Origin: Chloroflexota bacterium
GTDB taxonomy: Bacteria; Chloroflexota; Anaerolineae; UBA3071
DNA length: 23,458 nucleotides
Reading direction: 5' to 3'
Assembly: GCA_014383605.1 (NCBI GenBank)
Contig: JACNHM010000492.1
Location: 1-23,458 of the forward strand
Positions 18,446 to 23,458 of this stretch are shown here, piece by piece. Numbering within the stretch: the stretch's first letter is position 1; the number at the start of each line of letters is the position of its first letter. A model generated the notes under the pieces. The model did not search any database, was not told the DNA's origin, and worked only from the letters and a program-made list of their open reading frames with translations. The position numbers and the translations under genes are program-made.

Positions 18446-19585
18446 GTGCGTATCGGCATTGACGGACGCTACATCCAAGACCATTTCCCCGGCATCGGGC
18501 GCTACACCTACAGCCTGATCAGCGGGCTTGCCCCCCTGGCGGCGGATGATACACTCGTCGTCCTGTACAACCCTGCCCTGCCCAACAGCCGCTACGACCT
18601 GGCCGCCTTGGCCCAACACCGCAATGTGGAGCTTGTTCGCGTGGCCGTGCCCACCTTCTCCTTAGCTAAACAACTTCGTCTGCCGTCTCTGGCTTCTGAT
18701 CTTGCGCTGGACATCCTGCATTCGCCATATTATGTCAAACCATACCGACTGCCTGTGCCCTCCATCCTGACCATCTACGACGCCATTCCCACTCGCTACC
18801 CGGCCTACTACCCCCGGCGCGCCCGGCTGCTCATCCGGCTGCTCAAGCGGCTGGCCCTGCGCAGCGCGGCGCACTGCATCGCCATCTCCGAAGCCACCAA
18901 GGCCGACTTCGTGCGCTACCATGCTGTCGCCCCGCAGCGCATCACCGCCGTCCCGCTGGCCGCCAGTGCCCGCTTCTGCCCGGCGGAAGCGGCGGCCATC
19001 GCCGCGGTGCGAGAGCGTTACCGCCTGCCGCCCGATTACGTCCTGTATTTGGGCATCAACAAGCCGCATAAGAACCTGGTGCGGCTGGTCGAAGCGTGGA
19101 GCACATCGCCAATCGCACATGGCAAATCGCAACTGGTTCTGGCTGGGCGGGAGGATCCACGCTACTCCCAGGCCAGGCAGCGAGTGAAAGAGCTAGGGCT
19201 GGAAGAAGGCGTGCGGTTTCTGGGGGAGGTGGGCGAGGCGGACCTGCCCGCCCTGTACAGCGGCGCCACCGCCTTTGTCTTCCCCTCGCTGTGCGAAGGC
19301 TTCGGGCTGCCGGTGCTGGAAGCGATGGCCTGCGGCGTGCCCGTGGCCTGCTCCAACACCTCCAGCCTGCCGGAGATCGTCGGCGACGCGGCGCTAACCT
19401 TCGATCCGGCGGACGTCGAGGCCATGGCCGCCGCGTTGAGCCGGTTACTGGGCGACAGCGACCTGCGAGCCGACCTGCGGCAGCGGGGCCTGGAACGGGC
19501 GCAGCGCTTCACCTGGGCCGAAACCGCCCGCCGCACCCTGGAGGTCTACCGAGGCGTTTACGTTTTGGCAGAGCGCAAGGTGTAG
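18446..19585 (+). CDS. GT4 family glycosyltransferase (mannosyltransferase-like)
   Basis: 379 residues from GTG 18446, preceded by AGGATAGG. N-terminal IGIDGRYIQDHFPGIGRYTY is typical of WbaZ/mannosyltransferase-type GT4 proteins; YDAIPTRYP near 111-119, donor domain start YLGINKPHKN (201-210), and E-x7-E at Glu284 and Glu292 in EGFGLPVLE. Residues about 220-229 (around SPIAHGKSQ) are coded by four 7-bp repeats that lie between the donor-domain helix and the LVLAG strand, a loop position. The last gene of the tight run: its TAG stop lies between the -35 and -10 boxes of the next unit's promoter. Sugar unknown; mannose is only a family-level guess. Confidence 0.92.
   Translation: MRIGIDGRYIQDHFPGIGRYTYSLISGLAPLAADDTLVVLYNPALPNSRYDLAALAQHRNVELVRVAVPTFSLAKQLRLPSLASDLALDILHSPYYVKPYRLPVPSILTIYDAIPTRYPAYYPRRARLLIRLLKRLALRSAAHCIAISEATKADFVRYHAVAPQRITAVPLAASARFCPAEAAAIAAVRERYRLPPDYVLYLGINKPHKNLVRLVEAWSTSPIAHGKSQLVLAGREDPRYSQARQRVKELGLEEGVRFLGEVGEADLPALYSGATAFVFPSLCEGFGLPVLEAMACGVPVACSNTSSLPEIVGDAALTFDPADVEAMAAALSRLLGDSDLRADLRQRGLERAQRFTWAETARRTLEVYRGVYVLAERKV
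19105..19132. repeat. Four 7-bp tandem repeats inside a GT4 coding sequence
   Basis: ATCGCCA, ATCGCAC, ATGGCAA and ATCGCAA follow each other exactly with period 7. They encode a short loop in the donor domain. The total of 28 bases is not a multiple of three, so neighbouring bases must have compensated to keep the frame. Confidence 0.7.
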
Positions 19586-19593
19586 GGTATAAT
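19565..19593 (+). promoter_or_regulatory. Sigma-70 type promoter of the MNT/HEPN pair
   Basis: TTGGCA (19565-19570), 17 bases, then a perfect TATAAT (19588-19593). The GT4 stop codon (19583-19585) lies inside the spacer. The -10 box covers the ATG at 19592, so that ATG cannot start a protein made from this promoter, which supports the start at 19652 instead. Confidence 0.8.
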
Positions 19594-19651
19594 GGTCCAG
19601 CCAGAGGGCAAGGGAAGACAGCGGGGAAGGCAAGAGACAACGGAGTTGAAT

Positions 19652-20011
19652 ATGGCTTTCGACACGTATCTCCTTGACGAGGCCCTGGCCCGCAGCCGCG
19701 CCGTCCGCGAGAAAGAGCGACAGGCGGCGCTGGCCAGCGTGTTGCGCCTCCTAAGGGAACTAGGACCCCAATACAACATTCGCCGCGCCTACGTCTTCGG
19801 CTCCGTCTGCCGCCCTGGCCGCTTCACGAAAGACTCCGACGTGGACATTGCTGTCGAACCCCTGGATCCCGAATCCTTTTTCGCGGCCATGAGCGCTTTT
19901 GGCTTGGCCCTGGGGCGGGAAGTAGACCTGGTCGAACTGGATAAGTGCCACTTTGCTCACCGTGTTCGAGAGGAGGGAATCGAATGGACCGAAACGCCTT
20001 CACCATCCTGA
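19652..20011 (+). CDS. MntA-like minimal nucleotidyltransferase (antitoxin)
   Basis: 119 residues, normal for the MNT family. The ATG at 19652 is chosen because CGGAG (19641-19645) precedes it and because the alternative ATG at 19592 lies in the promoter. Catalytic signature is complete: Gly50-Ser51 in FGSVCRPGRF, Asp63 and Asp65 in DSDVDIAV, and Asp92 in EVDLVEL. In MntA/HepT systems the MNT protein AMPylates a tyrosine of the HEPN RNase toxin and so neutralises it. It overlaps the HEPN gene by 28 bases, the usual coupling. It is the third nucleotidyltransferase-fold gene in 12 kb, but far smaller and of a different subfamily from the other two. Confidence 0.9.
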   Translation: MAFDTYLLDEALARSRAVREKERQAALASVLRLLRELGPQYNIRRAYVFGSVCRPGRFTKDSDVDIAVEPLDPESFFAAMSAFGLALGREVDLVELDKCHFAHRVREEGIEWTETPSPS

Positions 20012-20484
20012 CCTCCGACATCGAGACACAGATGACTCTCATCGAGACCATCTTTGCCAAGCTGGAGGAGCGCGCGGCCGGATTGGAGCCAGATGACGAA
20101 GCGAGATTGGAAAGCGCTGCCTACCAGGTCCACAACGTATACAACGCCATCGAGGATCTCTTGAACATCGTGGCAGCTCATTTCGAGAACCAAATCGCAG
20201 ACACAGCGCGTTGGCACACCGCGCTTCTGCACCGTATGACCCAGGAGATCACCGGTGTGCGCCCTGCCCTACTTTCGGAGGAAAGCTACCGCCTTCTGAA
20301 CAGCCTGCGCGCGTTCCGCCACTTCTTCCGCCACGCCTACGTCATCCCCGTAGAGTACGCTCAACTTCAGATCAACCTGGACAAGACAAGGCGCGGCGGC
20401 TCCGTTCCCGTCTCCGGGAGGACGTGGACCGTTTTCTCGGACAGCTTCAGCCCCCTCCTCCCAGTTGACGGACTATCCTGTTGA
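19984..20484 (+). CDS. HepT-like HEPN RNase toxin with frameshifted C-terminus
   Basis: 166 residues as it reads; ATG 19984 follows a strong AGGAGGG. Helical HEPN fold with the active-site motif RHFFRHAY: Arg112, His117 and Tyr119, matching R-x4-H-x-Y, in which the Tyr is the AMPylation site known for MntA/HepT pairs. After residue 134 the frame is shifted by a tandem ACAAG duplication (20381-20390). Removing one copy gives a 159-residue protein ending at 20468 with the C-terminal helix RRLRSRLREDVDRFLGQL, which resembles normal HepT-like ends; the frame as read gives a Gly/Ser/Pro tail instead. The motif and most of the fold lie before the shift, so some activity may remain. Alternatives are sequencing or assembly error. 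Confidence 0.85.
   Translation: MDRNAFTILTSDIETQMTLIETIFAKLEERAAGLEPDDEARLESAAYQVHNVYNAIEDLLNIVAAHFENQIADTARWHTALLHRMTQEITGVRPALLSEESYRLLNSLRAFRHFFRHAYVIPVEYAQLQINLDKTRRGGSVPVSGRTWTVFSDSFSPLLPVDGLSC
20381..20390 (+). repeat. 5-bp tandem duplication (ACAAG x2) in the HEPN gene
   Basis: ACAAG at 20381-20385 is repeated directly at 20386-20390. Loss of one copy restores Leu-Asp-Lys-Ala-Arg-Arg-Leu and an amphipathic helix up to a stop at 20468. The repeat is the simplest explanation of the frameshift and could revert by slippage. Confidence 0.8.
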
Positions 20485-20571
20485 CAAGCAAGAAGGGCGG
20501 GCGCTCTGTTTGTCTTATGTAGATGTCAATCGCCTTTCATTGGCTCGCGCTGGGCCTTTAGCGCCCCCGAA

Positions 20572-20618
20572 ATGCCGGAGAGCCCACGGTCCGCAAACCT
20601 GGCCGTGGGCTCTGGCAT
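20572..20618. repeat. 16-bp inverted repeat after the MNT/HEPN pair
   Basis: ATGCC (20572-20576) and AGAGCCCACGG (20579-20589) pair with CCGTGGGCTCT (20603-20613) and GGCAT (20614-20618), with a GG bulge and a 13-nt loop. It is in the 206-base gap 20485-20690, which otherwise holds only the heptad array and no gene. No T run on either strand, so a factor-independent terminator is doubtful; it may be a REP-like element or slow transcription out of the toxin unit. Confidence 0.65.
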
Positions 20619-20640
20619 GAGCAACACTCGCATCCCAGCA

Positions 20641-20688
20641 TCTTGATCTTGCATCTTGCATCTTGCATCTTGCATCTTGTTTCTTGCA
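20641..20688. repeat. TCTTGCA heptanucleotide tandem array
   Basis: From 20647 the units run TCTTGCA four times, TCTTGTT, TCTTGCA; a 6-base TCTTGA precedes them. The array ends two bases before the GT4 ATG, occupying the place where a ribosome binding site should be. If translated it gives a Leu/Ser/Cys-rich 7-residue repeat, and the open frame does extend through it, but the real protein start is at 20691. Confidence 0.9.
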
Positions 20689-20690
20689 TC

Positions 20691-21809
20691 ATGAACATCC
20701 TTCACGTCTACAAGGACTACCACCCCGTCCTGGGGGGCATCGAGAATCACATCAAGTGGCTGGCCGAAGCGCAGGCCGAGCGCGGCCACGAGGTAACGGT
20801 GCTGGTCACCAGCCTCGACCGCCACTCGAGCGAATGCTTCGAAAACGGTGTGCGGGTCATCCGGGCGGCGCGGCTGGCGCACGTGGCCTCCACGCCGCTC
20901 AGCCTGAGCTTCCCGCGGCTGCTGCGAAGCCAGCGGCCCGACATCGCCCACCTGCACTTCCCCTACCCCGTGGGCGAGCTGAGCCAGTGGCTGCTGGGCC
21001 GGGCGCGCAAGACGGTCATCACCTATCACTCCGACGTGGTACGCCAGCAGACGATCCTGCGCTTCTATCGCCCGCTGTTGGGCCGGGTGCTGCGCCACGC
21101 CGACCTCATCATCCCCACCAGCCCCCAGTACATGGAGAGCTCCCCCTACCTGCGGCCCTGGCGCGAGAAATGCCGCGTGGTGCCACTGGGCATCCCGCTT
21201 GGCCCTTTCCTCGCCGATCACCAGCAGGAGGCCGTTGCGCTGCGCAGAGAGTACGGCCAGCCGCTACTCCTCTGCGTGGGCGCACTGCGGTACTACAAGG
21301 GGTTGCAGTATCTCATCCAGGCCCTGCCCCAGATTCCCCGGGCGAACCTGGTGATCGTGGGCCGCGGCCCCCTGCGCGCCGAATGGGAGAACATCGCCCA
21401 GCAGCAAGGCGTGGCGAAGCGAGTGCATTTTGCAGGGCAGGTGGACAGAGAAACGCTGCCCGTCTACTACCAGGCCTGCGACCTGTTCGTGTTGCCCGCC
21501 TGCATGCGCTCGGAGGCCTTCGGCCTGGCCCAGGTGGAGGCCATGGCCAGCGGCAAGCCGGTGGTGGGCACGGAGCTGGGCACCGGCACCTCCTTCGTCA
21601 ACCAGCACGGGGAGACGGGGCTGGTGGTACCGCCGCGAGACCCAGATGCGCTGGCCGCGGCGATCAACGAGCTGCTGGCCGACGGCGAACGGCGACAGGC
21701 CATGGGCCGCGCCGCCCGCGCCCGCGCCGCAGCGGAATTCAGCCTGCCGGTGATGGTCGAACGCGTGCTGGCAGCGTACGAAGAAGCACTACACCCGTCA
21801 GATCAGTGA
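20691..21809 (+). CDS. GT4 family glycosyltransferase
   Basis: 372 residues from ATG 20691. This start gives the standard GT4 N-terminus MNILHVYKDYHPVLGGIENH; an in-frame TTG at 20643 would add 16 residues coded by the heptad array and is rejected. Donor-domain landmarks: VVPLGI, LLCVGALRYYKGLQYL, VIVGRGPLR and E-x7-E in SEAFGLAQVEAMASG. It is close to PimA/mannosyl- or glucosyl-transferase-type GT4 proteins. There is no Shine-Dalgarno sequence; the array fills that space, so translation may be weak or start by another route. Separated from the main operon by the MNT/HEPN unit, it may be its own transcript with the transporter that follows. Confidence 0.93.
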   Translation: MNILHVYKDYHPVLGGIENHIKWLAEAQAERGHEVTVLVTSLDRHSSECFENGVRVIRAARLAHVASTPLSLSFPRLLRSQRPDIAHLHFPYPVGELSQWLLGRARKTVITYHSDVVRQQTILRFYRPLLGRVLRHADLIIPTSPQYMESSPYLRPWREKCRVVPLGIPLGPFLADHQQEAVALRREYGQPLLLCVGALRYYKGLQYLIQALPQIPRANLVIVGRGPLRAEWENIAQQQGVAKRVHFAGQVDRETLPVYYQACDLFVLPACMRSEAFGLAQVEAMASGKPVVGTELGTGTSFVNQHGETGLVVPPRDPDALAAAINELLADGERRQAMGRAARARAAAEFSLPVMVERVLAAYEEALHPSDQ

Positions 21810-21816
21810 TCCCCCG

Positions 21817-21851
21817 ATCGCCAATATCTGATGTCAGGTATTGGATATCCT
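21817..21851. repeat. Degenerate heptad repeat / inverted repeat before the MFS gene
   Basis: Five period-7 units can be read: ATCGCCA, ATATCTG, ATGTCAG, GTATTGG, ATATCCT. The first is identical to the first unit at 19105. The same stretch holds an 11-bp inverted repeat with one wobble (21821-21831 with 21834-21844). It fills most of the gap between the GT4 stop and the transporter ribosome binding site. Confidence 0.5.
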
Positions 21852-21861
21852 AAGGAAACAG

Positions 21862-23142
21862 ATGAACACCATTCACCAGCATGGTACCGACATTGAAAGC
21901 AACTACCGGTGGAACTTCACCGTCAACGTCCTGGACTTCGCCTCCTACTCCCTGGGGCTGAGCTTCGCCTCCTTCATGACCATCCTGCCGCTCTACGTCA
22001 GCCGCCTGACCACCTCCACCATGCTCATCGGCCTGCTGCCAGCACTGGCCAACACGGGCTGGACCCTGCCGCAGCTCTTCACCGCCAACGCCGTGGGGCG
22101 GCGGCCCCGCAAGAAACCGTACATTCTGGCCGTCAGCATCGGCGAGCGGCTGCCTTTCCTGCTCCTGGCCCTGGCCATCCTCGGCCGGCCCCGAACTTCA
22201 ACAACCGCCTCGCTGACGGTTTTCTTCGTTCTCATCACCATCTACAGCTTCAGCGGCGGCCTGACCGGCGTGGCCTGGCAGGATTACATCGCCAAGCTCA
22301 TCCCGCTGCGGCGCCGAGGTATCTTCTTCGGCGTGGCCAACTCGCTGAGCGGCATTCTGGGAACGGTGGGAGCTTATGGTTCCGGCCTGATTCTGGAACG
22401 CTATCCCTTCCCCCGCAACTTCGCCGCCTGTTTTCTCGTGGCCTTTGCCGCTGTGAGCCTCTCCTGGCTGCTCTTTTCCCTGGGCAGGGAACCGGCCGTT
22501 CCCAGCGCCGAGCCGGCCATCTCCCAGAGGGAGTACTGGCAGCGCTTGCCGGCCGTGTTGCGCCGGGACAAGAACTTCGTCCGCTATCTGTTGAGCCGGG
22601 CGGTGATCATCCTGGGAGGCATGGCTGGTGGTTTCATCACCGTTTACGCCGTGAACCGCTTCCAGGTTCCCGACCGGACGGCGGGATGGTTCACGGCCGC
22701 CCTCCTGGCCGGCCAGGCGGTCAGCAACCCCCTGCTGGGCCGCCTGGCCGATCGGCGGGGGCACAAGTTGGTGATGGAGCTGGCCACGGTGCTCTCAGCG
22801 CTGGCCATGGCCCTGAGCCTGGGGGCCGACTCCGTGGCCTGGTTCTTCCCCGTCTTCGCCCTGATCGGCTGCGCCAGCTCGGGCTGGCTTTCCAGCATGA
22901 GCATCACCTTCGAGTTCTGCTCGCCGGAGGACCGCCCCACCTACATCGGCCTGACCAACACCCTGCTGTGGCCCGCCGTCACCCTGGCCCCCATGCTGGG
23001 CGGCTGGATCGCCGGCGGCCTGGGCTACCGAGAGCTCTTCGCCGTGGCTCTGGTGGCAAGCATGGCCGGCGGGGCGCTCCTGCATTGGACGGTGCGAGAT
23101 CCGCGCCAGGCGGATGCTCAGGGCAACACCGCGGCAGGCTGA
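21862..23142 (+). CDS. MFS transporter
   Basis: 426 residues with about 12 hydrophobic segments in two halves joined by a charged middle loop (about 205-230), the major facilitator layout. ATG 21862 is preferred over TTG 21841 because AAGGA (21852-21856) precedes it and the TTG lies in the repeat. Seen: loops rich in Arg after helix 2-3 (GRRPRKKPY) and after helix 8-9 (GRLADRRGHKL), the latter matching the MFS loop motif G-x-L-a-D-r-x-G-r-k. An N-terminal family trait, NFTVNVLDFASYSLGLSF, is like uncharacterised MFS proteins seen in Chloroflexota and Firmicutes. Substrate is unknown; nothing in the context points to a specific drug or sugar. Confidence 0.88.
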   Translation: MNTIHQHGTDIESNYRWNFTVNVLDFASYSLGLSFASFMTILPLYVSRLTTSTMLIGLLPALANTGWTLPQLFTANAVGRRPRKKPYILAVSIGERLPFLLLALAILGRPRTSTTASLTVFFVLITIYSFSGGLTGVAWQDYIAKLIPLRRRGIFFGVANSLSGILGTVGAYGSGLILERYPFPRNFAACFLVAFAAVSLSWLLFSLGREPAVPSAEPAISQREYWQRLPAVLRRDKNFVRYLLSRAVIILGGMAGGFITVYAVNRFQVPDRTAGWFTAALLAGQAVSNPLLGRLADRRGHKLVMELATVLSALAMALSLGADSVAWFFPVFALIGCASSGWLSSMSITFEFCSPEDRPTYIGLTNTLLWPAVTLAPMLGGWIAGGLGYRELFAVALVASMAGGALLHWTVRDPRQADAQGNTAAG

Positions 23143-23143
23143 T

Positions 23144-23172
23144 TTGTTTTTTCCCCCCAGGTGAGGTAAGAT
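23144..23172 (+). promoter_or_regulatory. Possible weak promoter before the terminal CDS
   Basis: TTGTTT (23144-23149), 17 bases, TAAGAT (23167-23172). Matches to consensus are 3/6 and 4/6, so this rests mainly on spacing and on the position 50 bases before a start codon. Confidence 0.4.
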
Positions 23173-23221
23173 TAGGCGCAAGCACCTGCTGAAAGCGCAT
23201 ATCCGACTGGAGGTTACAAGG

Positions 23222-23458
23222 ATGGTGGTAGCAGACGTCAAACCAGAGTTGCTGCGTGTCTTGGACGCTTTGCCGCCGTTCAGGCAAGCCCAGGTGTTGG
23301 ACTTCGCGCACTTCTTGCACCGGCAAATGGCCGAAGGTACACCGGTGGTGGAGGTCCGACAACCACCACGGATCGAGGTGCGTGCGTTTGCGGACACGCC
23401 ATTTGAATCCGAACGACTGTCCAAGCGCGGGTATTGCCGAGCATGGCGATTTGTTTTA
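23222..23458 (+). CDS. DUF2281/VapB-antitoxin-like protein (3' partial)
   Basis: The frame opens with ATG 23222, has TGGAGG (23208-23213) 8 bases upstream, and stays open for 79 codons to the window edge. The N-terminus PELLRVLDALPPFRQAQVLDF followed by AHFLHRQ matches the short helical start of DUF2281/VapB-like antitoxins (a leucine-rich 'LPP...VLDFV.FL' pattern). The second half in this frame (ADTPFESERLSKRGYCRAW) is not typical of that family; in the +1 frame the same DNA reads RHLNPND followed shortly by GIAEHGDLF, which looks more like the family's end, so a frameshift is possible but unproven. A PIN-domain toxin gene would be expected just beyond the edge. Confidence 0.6.
   Translation, partial: MVVADVKPELLRVLDALPPFRQAQVLDFAHFLHRQMAEGTPVVEVRQPPRIEVRAFADTPFESERLSKRGYCRAWRFVL

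Noticed and set aside
16730..18619. 629-codon open frame on the minus strand
   Set aside because: It lies antisense to three well-supported genes with clear motifs; long antisense frames are expected in GC-rich DNA, and its translation shows no recognisable domain.
19592..19651. Upstream ATG as the MNT start
   Set aside because: The ATG is part of the -10 box; the next in-frame ATG has a ribosome binding site and gives the normal family length.
20481..20529. TTGACA at 20481 as a promoter for the GT4 at 20691
   Set aside because: No -10 box at 16-18 bases; the nearest TATGTA is about 29 bases away.
20641..20688. CRISPR array
   Set aside because: Units are 7 bp without spacers; this is a simple tandem repeat. 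No cas genes are present.
20663..21853. 396-codon + strand frame overlapping the GT4 gene
   Set aside because: Arg/Pro/Gly-rich shadow of the GT4 gene in another frame; the GT4 frame has all family motifs.

Overview
The window is GC-rich bacterial DNA in which every supportable gene lies on the + strand. A CHAT protease/NB-ARC/TPR protein, a stand-alone ResB-like protein, an MNT/HEPN pair, heptanucleotide tandem repeats and a long glycosyltransferase cluster together suggest a filamentous member of the Chloroflexota (Anaerolineae/Caldilineae-like). That placement is an inference from gene style; no marker gene is present to prove it.

Layout. (1) 1-3698: the 3' part of a large NLR-like protein (CHAT protease, NB-ARC ATPase, TPR repeats). 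(2) 3699-4264: a hairpin-crowded intergenic region, then a compact tRNA-Thr(CGT) unit with its own promoter and intrinsic terminator, then a heptad-repeat inverted repeat. (3) 4265-19585: a run of 13 genes, mostly with overlapping start/stop codons: ResB-like protein, uridine kinase, Wzx-type flippase, and then two copies of one gene set. Module A is nucleotidyltransferase, alkaline-phosphatase-superfamily hydrolase, GT2, GT4. An AT-richer ArnT/GT39-like membrane glycosyltransferase separates it from module B: nucleotidyltransferase, alkaline-phosphatase-superfamily hydrolase, GT4, SAM methyltransferase, GT4. (4) 19565-20484: a consensus-like promoter overlapping the previous stop codon drives an MNT/HEPN (MntA/HepT-like) pair; the HEPN gene carries a 5-bp tandem duplication that shifts its C-terminal frame. 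(5) 20485-23458: a heptad-repeat array directly abutting a further GT4 gene, an MFS transporter, and at the window edge the start of a DUF2281/VapB-antitoxin-like gene.

How the genes may work together. Uridine kinase (pyrimidine nucleotide supply), the flippase and six glycosyltransferases (one GT2, four GT4, one GT39-like) point to assembly and export of a surface or extracellular glycan. The repeated pairing of a pol-beta-type nucleotidyltransferase with a signal-less NPP-like phosphodiesterase is not a standard polysaccharide module and is the best candidate here for an undescribed system. One hypothesis is paired addition and removal of a nucleotidyl or phosphodiester group on a glycan intermediate or protein. 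A second theme is 7-bp tandem repeats at four sites, one inside a coding sequence, plus a palindromic element inserted in frame in the second nucleotidyltransferase gene.
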